Source of the DNA: Clostridiales bacterium
GTDB taxonomy: Bacteria; Bacillota; Clostridia; Lachnospirales; WRAX01
DNA length: 13,270 nt
NCBI GenBank assembly: GCA_031277155.1
Contig: JAITMW010000159.1
Location: 1-13,270 of the forward strand
Direction of reading: 5' to 3'
In this document: positions 5,465 to 12,248 of the stretch, piece by piece
Layout of the letters: each line of letters opens with the position of its first letter
Position numbering within the stretch: the first letter of the stretch is position 1
Translations under genes and position numbers: made by a program
Notes under the pieces: model-generated
What the model saw: only the letters and a program-made list of their open reading frames with translations
What the model was told of the DNA's origin: nothing
Databases searched by the model: none

Positions 5465-7267
5465 GACGCGATAGACCCGCGCCTCATAAGGCGCAAAAGC
5501 CCTGGCATCATTATCATAATTTGACAAAAGCAGCTGATATCCCGCCTTTGCGCGGGATTTTCCCTTGGGCGCTTCGCACAGATTACATTCCACAAAAAAA
5601 ACATCCCCATCCAGCCTGCGATAATAGGCAAAATAGTCCCCGGTCTTTGTATGCGCAAACTCCGTCTTGCCATAAACCAAGGCGGGGTTTTGCTTGCGCA
5701 GGGCAATCATTGCCTTATAAAAATCCCGCACAGATTCAGCATCGGCGCCATGCTCCCAAACCATGGGCATCCTTGCGTGGCCGCGGCTGCCGGCAATGAC
5801 CCGGGCAAAGGCGGCGGCCTCGCCAATTTGCGGCGCAAGCTCGTTATACAGGCCGATGCTTTCCACATCGCGAAGCTGGTCAATATGGGTGAAATTGTGA
5901 TTGGCCGCCGCCATCTCCTGCCCTTGGAAGATAAACGGCGTGGCTTGCGCCGTCAGCTGTATTACGGCCAAAAGTTTTGCCAGCGGGCGGTGCATGGCGG
6001 CGTCGGGATTGATTTTGGACACCATGCGGGGGTTGTCATGATTTTCAAAATACAGGGACATCCAGCTGTGCCCAACATAGTTTTGCGTCCACTTAATCAA
6101 GTATGCCTTAAGATAATTAAGGTCATAGCGATAGTCATCAAAGCGGGTTTTGCCGGGGTTTTCCAGATGGTCAAAGCTGAAAATCATGTCCAGCTCTTCA
6201 CGATAATCCGCCGTCAGCAGCTTTGCCATCTCCATGCCCACACCGGGCGTTTCGCCCACGGAAAAGGCGTCGTAGGGCGCAAAGGCGGTGCTGCGCAGCT
6301 CCCGCAGATATTCATGCAGGCGCGGCCCGTAAAAATAATGCTCTATGCCATAATATCCCATCAGCGCGCCAATTGTGGGATGCCCCGGCGGCAGACCCCT
6401 CGCCTTGCTGATGTAATTGATAACATCCAGCCGAAAGCCGTCCACGCCTTTTTCGTGCCACCAACGCACCATGGCCGCAATTTCGCGGCGCAGCTCCTCA
6501 TTTTCCCAATTAAGGTCCATTTGCTTCTTCGAGAACAGATGCAGCGCCCAGATGTCCTGTTCTTCGTAATAATTCCACGCGCTGCCGCTGAAAAACGACG
6601 TCCAGTTGTTGGGCGGCGTGCCCTTTGGGGATTTTGCAAAGATATAATAATCCCTATATTTGGAATTTGGGTCTGCCAACGCCTCTTGAAACCACTTATG
6701 CTCGTCAGAGGTATGGTTCACCACCAAATCCATTATCAGCCTCATGCCGCGGCGGCGCAATTCTTCCAACAGGCGGTCAAAATCTTCCATGGTGCCATAT
6801 TCGGCTAAAATGGCGAAATAGTCCCGAATGTCATAGCCATTGTCGTCATTAGGAGAATCATACACAGGGGACAGCCAAATGGCGTCAATACCCAGGTCCT
6901 GGAGATAGTCCAGCTTTTCGATGATGCCGCCGATGTCGCCAATGCCGTCGCCGTTTGCGTCATTAAAGCTGCGCGGATAAATTTGATAAAACACGGCCTC
7001 TTTCCACCATTTGCGCGCAATTTCGCCGCCGCCATACGGCTTTGGGGTGTCAGCCTCGCTGTTAAGCAGGTCAATCAGCGTCTGAAAAAAGCCGATATCC
7101 AGCTGCTTTCGCGCAAGGCGCGCCACGGTTTTTAAGCGCAGATTACCCACAATGGGATTTTTTACCAGCCCCTCGCTTTTGCCCATCTGCAACAGCAATT
7201 TCGCGATAACGTCATGGCCGATGGGATGCGCAAACGCTTGCTTTACCTTGCTTTGCAATGTAATCAT
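5456..7267 (-). CDS. GH13 alpha-glucosidase, oligo-1,6-glucosidase-like, with an N-terminal extension
   Basis: This enzyme probably hydrolyses alpha-glucosidic bonds of short oligosaccharides in the cytoplasm; there is no signal peptide. GH13 landmarks in the 603 residues are the calcium loop DANGDGIGD (103-111), region I DLVVNH (180-185), region II GFRLDVIN with nucleophile Asp281, region III VGET with acid/base Glu339, region IV FENHD with Asp411, and the QMDLN motif (249-253). Val282 directly after the nucleophile is the residue linked in oligo-1,6-glucosidases/isomaltases to alpha-1,6 specificity; maltases usually carry Thr or Ala there. The catalytic domain begins near KWWKEAVFYQIYPRSF (about residue 86), so 85 residues of extra helical sequence precede it. 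ATGA overlap with the upstream symporter gene and GAGAGGGG before the start fix this start codon and show co-translation. Confidence 0.92.
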   Translation of the reverse strand: MITLQSKVKQAFAHPIGHDVIAKLLLQMGKSEGLVKNPIVGNLRLKTVARLARKQLDIGFFQTLIDLLNSEADTPKPYGGGEIARKWWKEAVFYQIYPRSFNDANGDGIGDIGGIIEKLDYLQDLGIDAIWLSPVYDSPNDDNGYDIRDYFAILAEYGTMEDFDRLLEELRRRGMRLIMDLVVNHTSDEHKWFQEALADPNSKYRDYYIFAKSPKGTPPNNWTSFFSGSAWNYYEEQDIWALHLFSKKQMDLNWENEELRREIAAMVRWWHEKGVDGFRLDVINYISKARGLPPGHPTIGALMGYYGIEHYFYGPRLHEYLRELRSTAFAPYDAFSVGETPGVGMEMAKLLTADYREELDMIFSFDHLENPGKTRFDDYRYDLNYLKAYLIKWTQNYVGHSWMSLYFENHDNPRMVSKINPDAAMHRPLAKLLAVIQLTAQATPFIFQGQEMAAANHNFTHIDQLRDVESIGLYNELAPQIGEAAAFARVIAGSRGHARMPMVWEHGADAESVRDFYKAMIALRKQNPALVYGKTEFAHTKTGDYFAYYRRLDGDVFFVECNLCEAPKGKSRAKAGYQLLLSNYDNDARAFAPYEARVYRVLQ

Positions 7268-8631
7268 GAAATTTCGCCCCTCTCCCGCAATTTCTCAATA
7301 ATTTCGCCGTGGGCGGCCTCGTCAATGCGATATTTCGCCCTGTAAATCAAATAGCCCACGAGAATGCAAAACAGGGGCAGTATAAACATGGCGATGCGGA
7401 AAAGCAGCAGACCGCCCGGGGTCATTGGGTCGCCGGGGCGGATATATTGCATACCCGACAGGATGACCACGGCGCCCACAATGCCGTTGGCCAGCGCCCC
7501 CGCCAGCTTGTAAATAAAGGGTTGCAGGGAAAATGTGATGCTGTCGTTGCGTTTGCCCATTTTCAAATGGCCATAATCCACCGTGTCCGCCAAAAACAGC
7601 AGCATTATAAGCTGTATGCCCGCCTGGCCGATGAAAATCAGCACGCCGCCGATGCCGATAAACAGCATGGTGTCCACAGGGGCAAAGAAGAAGACCATAT
7701 AGCCCGCCACCACAAGCACCGTGGCCACAAGATAAATACGGCCCCGCTTCAGGCGCTTGCTGACCAGCGGAAACAGCACAAGGGACGTAATTTGAGAAAT
7801 GCCCAAAATAACGGCAAAAATGGGATACATGTCAATATCGCCATAGACATATTCAAAAAAGTATATGCCAAAAGTGACGGTGGTTGTATAGCCCACCATG
7901 AAAAGCCCCATGGCTATCACAATCCACAGCAGCTGGTCATTTTTAAAGATGATTTTGGTCATTTCGCGAAAAGGGGTGCGCTTGCTTTCGGCCTGGACGA
8001 TGGGCGGCTCTTTTACGCCAAACAGGGTGATAAGCTGCCCCGCCAGCATTATGCCCACAACAATGACGACAAATGTGGTAAACCCGCCTGATACGCTGCC
8101 TGTGACATCCGCCAGCATATCCGTAACAGGCACAATCAGCGCGACCACGGCAAAAAGGCCCACAAGGGCGCAGATGCGGGCGATGGCGCCGATTTTTTCG
8201 CGCTCTTTAAGGTCAAGGCTGAGATTTGGCAAAAGGGACCAAAAGGCAATGTCGTTGACAGAATATGCCACGCCCCATAAAAAGAATGTGACGGCAAAAA
8301 CCACGACAAAAGCCGCGCCGGACAGGCCAAAGTCCGTAAACAGCGCGATGGTCATCGCGGCAGAGGCCACGGCCCCAATTGCAATCCAGGGCTTAAATTT
8401 GCCAAAGCGCGTCTTGGTGTTGTCCACAAGAAAGCCCATGACGGGGTCTGTCACCGCGTCAAAAATGCGCAGCGCAACCAGGATGCCCGTGGCCCACCAC
8501 AGGGTTGACGTCTCTAAGTTAAGCACGTCGGTAAGATAAAAAATCAGATACATGTTCATCAGGGCGAAAACCATGTCGCGCCCTATGGTGCCAAGACCAA
8601 AGGTATATCTGTTGCGCCTGTATTCCTTCAT
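7264..8631 (-). CDS. GPH-family sugar:cation symporter (MFS_2)
   Basis: This is a 455-residue twelve-helix transporter of the glycoside-pentoside-hexuronide:cation symporter family, which includes MelB. The N-terminus YTFGLGTIGRDMVFALMNMY and the signature DPVMGFLVDNTKTRFGKFKPW (starting at Asp62, with Asp70, Arg75, Gly77 and Lys78) are characteristic. A second family segment, DTVDYGHLKMGKRNDS, lies in the C-terminal half. It is the first gene of a two-gene minus-strand operon; its stop overlaps the glucosidase start as ATGA. Together they suggest uptake of an oligosaccharide, possibly isomalto-type, followed by cytoplasmic hydrolysis. The ribosome binding site (GGTGA, about eight bases from ATG) is weaker than those of neighbouring genes. 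The exact substrate cannot be read from the sequence. Confidence 0.9.
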   Translation of the reverse strand: MKEYRRNRYTFGLGTIGRDMVFALMNMYLIFYLTDVLNLETSTLWWATGILVALRIFDAVTDPVMGFLVDNTKTRFGKFKPWIAIGAVASAAMTIALFTDFGLSGAAFVVVFAVTFFLWGVAYSVNDIAFWSLLPNLSLDLKEREKIGAIARICALVGLFAVVALIVPVTDMLADVTGSVSGGFTTFVVIVVGIMLAGQLITLFGVKEPPIVQAESKRTPFREMTKIIFKNDQLLWIVIAMGLFMVGYTTTVTFGIYFFEYVYGDIDMYPIFAVILGISQITSLVLFPLVSKRLKRGRIYLVATVLVVAGYMVFFFAPVDTMLFIGIGGVLIFIGQAGIQLIMLLFLADTVDYGHLKMGKRNDSITFSLQPFIYKLAGALANGIVGAVVILSGMQYIRPGDPMTPGGLLLFRIAMFILPLFCILVGYLIYRAKYRIDEAAHGEIIEKLRERGEIS

Positions 8632-8670
8632 AATATTTCACCAGCCCTTTGTCGGTTGAAATTCCGTAAG

Positions 8671-8685
8671 ATTGTCACTAACAAT
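8671..8685. promoter_or_regulatory. Candidate operator ATTGT-N5-ACAAT at the symporter transcription start
   Basis: Five-base inverted repeats flank CACTA and cover the predicted +1 region of the leftward promoter. Placement just downstream of the -10 is typical of a repressor site, but the arms are short, and no regulator gene is seen in the window. Confidence 0.25.
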
Positions 8686-8713
8686 TATAACATATTGAAG
8701 TGCAATTTGACAA
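8684..8713 (-). promoter_or_regulatory. Promoter of the symporter-glucosidase operon
   Basis: On the minus strand TTGTCA (complement of 8708-8713) and a perfect TATAAT (complement of 8684-8689) are 18 bp apart, with an extended -10 (TGTTATAAT). The -35 overlaps the -35 of the rightward promoter by five bases. Confidence 0.65.
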
Positions 8714-8735
8714 CCGCGGCGCTTTTCGATATAAT
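8707..8735 (+). promoter_or_regulatory. Perfect sigma-A promoter for the 4Fe-4S protein gene
   Basis: TTGACA (8707-8712), a 17-bp spacer and TATAAT (8730-8735) match the consensus exactly. Transcription would begin near 8742, about 28 bases before the ATG at 8770. This excludes longer in-frame starts upstream as products of this promoter. Confidence 0.75.
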
Positions 8736-8769
8736 TATTTCCAATAGGTTTTTCAAATGGGGGAATTTC

Positions 8770-9573
8770 ATGAACAAAGACGACATCGTCGCCTTGGCGC
8801 AAAGGTTTATAGAGGGTTGCGGCGGCAATTACATTGCAGAAGAGTCCGCGCTGCATCCGCGCTGCGTTGGCATGAAGATATTTGAGGCCCCCATATTTGC
8901 CTTTGGGCCGCCCCATGACGGGCTTTACGCCAAATATGCCGCCCCCGATGTCATAGGCAGCCATTTTTTGGGACCGGATAAGTGGCTGCCAAATACCAAA
9001 ACCGTAATTTCGTTTTTTCTTCCGTATGCCGATAAAATCAAGGCCGCTAATTCATCGGATTCTCAATGGCCCGCCTATGAATGGCTGCACGGCAGATATG
9101 AAGGGCAGCATGTGCTGAAACAGCTTTTGGAATATCTTGTGAAAACCTTATCAGAAGCGGGCCATGACACGCTGGCCCCTTCTATTGACAGGCGGTTTAA
9201 GGCGGGCAACGGTTTTAAGCATACATCTAATTGGTCCGAGCGGCATATCGCCTATGCCTGCGGATTGGGGACCTTTGGACTGTCTAAGGGAATCATCACA
9301 AAAAGGGGCATGTGCGGCAGGCTGGGCAGCGTGCTTACGCAGCTTGATTTGTCCAAAGACATCAGAAATTACGGCAATATCCACGAATATTGCACCATGT
9401 GCGGCGCGTGCATTGGCCGCTGCCCCGCCCGCGCCATATCTTTTAAGCATGGAAAAAATTCCGCGCACTGCGGCGACTTTTTGGACAAAATCTGGGAAAA
9501 GCACAATCCGCGGTATGGATGCGGCAAATGCCAAACCGGCGTGCCTTGCGAAAGCGGGATACCAAAAACTTAG
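8770..9573 (+). CDS. QueG-like 4Fe-4S protein (often annotated epoxyqueuosine reductase)
   Basis: The 267-residue protein carries eight cysteines suited to two [4Fe-4S] clusters: C208-x2-C211-x2-C214-x3-C218-P, then C234, C251-x2-C254-Q and C260. In QueG-type proteins the last cysteine of each set crosses over to the other cluster. The segment WSERHIAYACGLGTFGLSKG (155-174) resembles the ER..A..AGLG motif of the QueG/reductive-dehalogenase group. However, it is much shorter than true QueG and has no HEAT-repeat tail. It belongs to an anaerobe-type subfamily whose reaction I would not assign. ATG 8770 has a GGGGGA ribosome binding site five bases upstream and follows a consensus promoter. The gene is monocistronic, with a terminator-like hairpin just after it. 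Confidence 0.75.
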   Translation: MNKDDIVALAQRFIEGCGGNYIAEESALHPRCVGMKIFEAPIFAFGPPHDGLYAKYAAPDVIGSHFLGPDKWLPNTKTVISFFLPYADKIKAANSSDSQWPAYEWLHGRYEGQHVLKQLLEYLVKTLSEAGHDTLAPSIDRRFKAGNGFKHTSNWSERHIAYACGLGTFGLSKGIITKRGMCGRLGSVLTQLDLSKDIRNYGNIHEYCTMCGACIGRCPARAISFKHGKNSAHCGDFLDKIWEKHNPRYGCGKCQTGVPCESGIPKT

Positions 9574-9578
9574 AATTG

Positions 9579-9605
9579 TGAAAAAAGCGGTCTTTGCTTT
9601 TTTCA
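9579..9605 (+). terminator. Terminator-like hairpin after the 4Fe-4S gene
   Basis: TGAAAAAAGC (9579-9588) and GCTTTTTTCA (9596-9605) form a perfect 10-bp stem with a 7-base loop, starting five bases after the stop codon. The T-run is within the second arm rather than after it, which is common in bidirectional or AT-rich terminators. Strength is uncertain. Confidence 0.5.
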
Positions 9606-9627
9606 TCAGATTATCTATGCTTGCCGC

Positions 9628-9645
9628 AGCCGGGCTTTGCCCGGC
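9628..9645. repeat. GC-rich palindrome upstream of purH
   Basis: GCCGGGC (9629-9635) and GCCCGGC (9639-9645) form a perfect 7-bp stem around TTT. It ends 27 bases before the purH start codon. It resembles 5140-5156 and, in its GGGC-TTT-GCCC-like core, the two elements inside purH. It could influence purH translation as a leader hairpin. I see no convincing promoter between it and the preceding gene. Confidence 0.5.
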
Positions 9646-9672
9646 GAAAGGCATCAATTAAGGGGTGAAGCT

Positions 9673-11250
9673 ATGAAAAAGCGTGCAATAATAAGCCTTT
9701 CGGACAAAACGGGGGCGGTTGATTTTGCCCGGGGCCTTTGCGGCCACGGTTTTGAGATAATTTCAACGGGAAGCACGGGCAAAATGCTGGCGGATGCCGG
9801 AATCAAGACCATACAGGTGCCGGATGTGACGGGTTTTCCCGAATGTCTGGACGGGCGCGTAAAAACCCTGCACCCCGCCATACACGGCGGCATTTTGGCG
9901 CGGCGCGATGTGCCCGCGCATATGGATTTTTTAAGGGAGCATGGCATTGGCGCAATTGACATTGTGTGCGTCAATTTATATCCCTTTAAGCAGACGATTT
10001 TAAAGCCGGGCGTCCATTTGGACGAGGCCATTGAAAATATCGACATTGGCGGGCCTGCCATGCTGCGCTCCGCCGCCAAAAATCATGATTCTGTGGCCGT
10101 GATTGTGGACACATCAGACTATCCCAAGATTTTACAAGAACTTTCGGAACATGGAGAGCTGTCACAAAAAACCCGCCTGTACTTAGCGGCCAAAGCCTTT
10201 GCCCATACCGCCGCCTATGACGCGCTGATTACGCAATATCTGGGCAAAATGGCTGGTCTGCCCGAATTTCCCGATAATTTGACATTGACATACGAAAAGG
10301 CCATGGACTTGCGATATGGCGAAAATCCGCATCAGGCGGCGGCCTTTTACCGCGAAATCGGCCCGGCCGCGGGCACCTTGGCAAACGCCCGCCGGCTGCA
10401 CGGCAAAGAGCTTTCGTTTAATAATATTAACGACACCCACGGCGCGCTGGAGCTATGCCGCGAATTTGACGAGAACACACCAACCATTGTGGCCGTCAAA
10501 CACGCCACGCCCTGCGGCGTTGGCTGCGGCGAAAATTTGCGCGCGGCCTGGCAAAAGGCCTATGACGCCGACCCTGTGTCCATCTTTGGCGGTGTCATCG
10601 CCGCCAACTGCGAAGTTGATGCCGACACCGCCGCCGAAATCGACAAAATCTTTGTGGAAATCGTCATAGCCCCCTCTTTTAGCGACAAGGCCATGAAAAT
10701 CCTTACGAAAAAGAAGAATATCAGGCTGCTTGTAGGGGCGAGCTTTGCTCGCCCGCCTCAAGGCGCAGATATCAAAAAGGTTGACGGGGGATTGCTGATA
10801 CAATCTGCAAACAATATGCTTCTGCCCCTTGTAGGGGCGGGCTGCGCCCGCCCGCCGGAATGTGTAACCGAAAGAAAGCCCACGGAAGCCGAAATGAAAG
10901 ACCTGCTATTCGCCTGGAAGCTGGTCAAACATGTGAAGTCCAACGGCATCGCCATCGGCAAAGACGGCGCTTCCATAGGCCTTGCAGGCGGACAGGTCAG
11001 CCGCATACGCGCCTGCAAACAAGCCATAGCCCACGCCCATGAATTTTTGGGCGAAGAAAGCACCCACGGCGCGGCCCTGGCCTCCGACGCTTTCTTCCCC
11101 TTCCCCGATTGCGTGGAGGAGGCCCACAAAGCAGGCATCACAGCCATCATACAGCCCGGCGGCTCCCAAGGCGATGCGGCCTCAATCGAAACATGCAACA
11201 AATACGGCATCGCCATGGTATTTACGGGGATGCGGCATTTTAGGCACTAA
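9673..11250 (+). CDS. purH: Bifunctional AICAR formyltransferase / IMP cyclohydrolase
   Basis: PurH carries out the last two steps of purine synthesis: it formylates AICAR with 10-formyl-THF and then closes the ring to IMP. Residues 1-200 form the MGS-like cyclohydrolase domain (SLSDKTG, STGSTGKML, GRVKTLHPAIHGGILARRD, VNLYPF, NIDIGGPAMLRSAAKN). The transformylase domain follows, with RYGENPHQ (214-220), the catalytic Lys276-His277 in VKHATPCGV, DAFFPFPD (472-479), IIQPGGS and the C-terminal RHFRH. At 525 residues it is slightly longer than B. subtilis PurH (512). Two palindromic repeat elements are translated within it as LVGASFARPP (353-362) and LVGAGCARPP (386-395). ATG 9673 has AGGGGTG five bases upstream. 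The gene stands apart from any other pur gene in the window. Confidence 0.97.
   Translation: MKKRAIISLSDKTGAVDFARGLCGHGFEIISTGSTGKMLADAGIKTIQVPDVTGFPECLDGRVKTLHPAIHGGILARRDVPAHMDFLREHGIGAIDIVCVNLYPFKQTILKPGVHLDEAIENIDIGGPAMLRSAAKNHDSVAVIVDTSDYPKILQELSEHGELSQKTRLYLAAKAFAHTAAYDALITQYLGKMAGLPEFPDNLTLTYEKAMDLRYGENPHQAAAFYREIGPAAGTLANARRLHGKELSFNNINDTHGALELCREFDENTPTIVAVKHATPCGVGCGENLRAAWQKAYDADPVSIFGGVIAANCEVDADTAAEIDKIFVEIVIAPSFSDKAMKILTKKKNIRLLVGASFARPPQGADIKKVDGGLLIQSANNMLLPLVGAGCARPPECVTERKPTEAEMKDLLFAWKLVKHVKSNGIAIGKDGASIGLAGGQVSRIRACKQAIAHAHEFLGEESTHGAALASDAFFPFPDCVEEAHKAGITAIIQPGGSQGDAASIETCNKYGIAMVFTGMRHFRH
10729..10757 (+). repeat. Palindromic repeat element in purH, copy 1
   Basis: A 29-nt element beginning CTTGTAGGGGCG. 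GGGCGAGC (10736-10743) and GCTCGCCC (10747-10754) form a perfect 8-bp stem around TTT. It is read in frame as LVGASFARPP, between the conserved KKNIRLL and GGLLIQ segments of PurH. It matches copy 2 at 25 of 29 positions. Confidence 0.8.
10828..10856 (+). repeat. Palindromic repeat element in purH, copy 2
   Basis: A 29-nt element that also begins CTTGTAGGGGCG, 99 bp after copy 1 and therefore in the same reading frame (LVGAGCARPP). GGGCGGGC (10835-10842) and GCCCGCCC (10846-10853) form a perfect 8-bp stem around TGC. Relative to copy 1, an A-T pair in the stem is replaced by G-C at both partner positions. Confidence 0.8.
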
Positions 11251-11269
11251 TTGTTTAGGAGGATTTTTT

Positions 11270-11524
11270 ATGATTTCTGTAACTGCAAAGGAATTTACGG
11301 CTAATATTCAAGAATTTTTGGATAATGTTGACAATCAGGATATTAGGATTGTCAGGGAAGGCAAAAGACCGGTCATTTTGACTGTGCCAAAAGAGGAAGC
11401 AGGGCAAGAAAAAAGGATTTCTTGGGCAGAAAAGTATAGCGGAGCTGTTTCGCTGCCTAATGATTTTGACGAAAAAGAATTTGAGATGAAAAGGCTGTGG
11501 GAAAAGTATGAAAGTCTTGATTGA
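11270..11524 (+). CDS. Type II antitoxin, Phd/YefM-like
   Basis: The 84-residue protein begins MISVTAKEFTANIQEFLDNV and continues IRIVREGKRPVILTVP. This is the beta-alpha-alpha-beta pattern of Phd/YefM antitoxins, which bind operator DNA through the N-terminal domain and neutralise the toxin with the C-terminal tail. The C-terminal half (NDFDEKEFEMKRLWEKYESLD) is acidic and helical, as expected for a toxin-wrapping tail. The ribosome binding site is a perfect AGGAGG at 11257-11262, seven bases from the ATG. The gene starts 19 bases after purH and overlaps the toxin gene by 17 bp, the usual coupled antitoxin-first order. It is clearly more AT-rich than purH, suggesting later acquisition. No separate promoter is evident, so purH read-through may contribute. 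Confidence 0.75.
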   Translation: MISVTAKEFTANIQEFLDNVDNQDIRIVREGKRPVILTVPKEEAGQEKRISWAEKYSGAVSLPNDFDEKEFEMKRLWEKYESLD

Positions 11525-11921
11525 TACCAATGTGATATTGGATGTGCTGCTTGCCAGACAGCCGCATTTCGAATTTTCGCTAAAATGCGCAAAGATATGC
11601 GGCGAACAAATTATTGGCTGTTTGACCGCCACACAAACCAAGGACATTTTCTATATTTTAGAGAAGAACAAAACCCCTGTTGAAAAAGCAAAGCACATGA
11701 TAAAAGAACTATCTGAGGAGTTTGTGGTCCTTGATGTTCTGGCAGTTGATGTGCAAAGCGCTCTGATTTCAGATATATCCGATTACGAAGACGCCTTGAT
11801 AGCTCACTGCGCTGCACGAAGTGGTATGGATTATATCATAACGCGTAACGCAAAAGACTTTGACACATCTCCCATTAGAGCCATTTCACCTAAGGATTTT
11901 CTGGAGATGAGCAGGCATTAG
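11508..11921 (+). CDS. PIN-domain ribonuclease toxin, VapC-like
   Basis: The 137-residue protein begins MKVLIDTNVILDVLLARQP, the first strand of a PIN domain with the metal-binding Asp6. Further acidic positions are Asp46 in TKDIFYIL, the DYEDALIAHCA motif (Asp92, Glu94, Asp95) and Asp117 in ITRNAKDF. This is the PIN_3-type layout, where an ITDIYYIL-like motif stands in for the classical Glu. PIN toxins are Mg-dependent RNases, and many VapC proteins cut tRNA or rRNA; the target here cannot be known. Its start lies 17 bp inside the antitoxin gene, with no strong ribosome binding site of its own, so translation is probably coupled to the antitoxin. It shares the antitoxin's AT-rich composition. 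Confidence 0.82.
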   Translation: MKVLIDTNVILDVLLARQPHFEFSLKCAKICGEQIIGCLTATQTKDIFYILEKNKTPVEKAKHMIKELSEEFVVLDVLAVDVQSALISDISDYEDALIAHCAARSGMDYIITRNAKDFDTSPIRAISPKDFLEMSRH

Positions 11922-11932
11922 GAGGGATACCC

Positions 11933-12244
11933 ATGGGCGAAAATGCATTCATATTCTTCCTCTTTGGCACACCCATAATAGCGGCCATAAGCCAAATTGC
12001 CTTCATAAATTCCATGAAAGCCAGATTCAAAAATCTATGGCTGGCCATGGTCATAATCCCGGGAATTATAGCAGCGCCCACCGCTTTTCTGATTATAAGA
12101 TTCCACGATGCGAATTTTTTTTCCAGAGAGGCCGCATATGTGATTGGCGCCATGCTTTTTGGCGTGCCCGGCATTTTCTCGGCCCTATTGGCCGGCGTCA
12201 TAACGATTATCGTCATCAAGATAAAAAAATCAAACAAAGGATGA
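11933..12244 (+). CDS. Small three-helix membrane protein, unknown function
   Basis: I do not recognise this 103-residue protein. It has three hydrophobic segments, at about residues 5-25, 35-56 and 67-95, a short basic loop after the first (SMKARFK), a polar loop RFHDANFFSRE between the second and third, and a lysine-rich end (KIKKSNKG) suggesting a cytoplasmic C-terminus. The AGGAGGG ribosome binding site (11920-11926) overlaps the toxin stop codon, and the ATG is only 11 bases downstream of it, so it is co-transcribed with the toxin-antitoxin pair. It ends four bases before RNase Z, whose ribosome binding site lies within its last codons. It could be a third member of the cassette or merely the first gene of the RNase Z unit. 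Confidence 0.7.
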   Translation: MGENAFIFFLFGTPIIAAISQIAFINSMKARFKNLWLAMVIIPGIIAAPTAFLIIRFHDANFFSREAAYVIGAMLFGVPGIFSALLAGVITIIVIKIKKSNKG

Positions 12245-12248
12245 TACT

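Noticed and set aside
5651..6808. 385-codon plus-strand open frame opposite the GH13 gene
   Set aside because: It lies entirely within an enzyme gene whose motifs are all intact on the other strand; no ribosome binding site and no recognisable protein features.
8656..8769. Longer in-frame N-terminus for the 4Fe-4S protein
   Set aside because: The perfect promoter at 8707-8735 lies inside that extension, and the extra residues are not protein-like for this family.
10729..10856. The purH repeats as a CRISPR array
   Set aside because: There are only two copies, no further repeats at that period, the intervening 70 bp are conserved purH coding sequence, and no cas genes are present.
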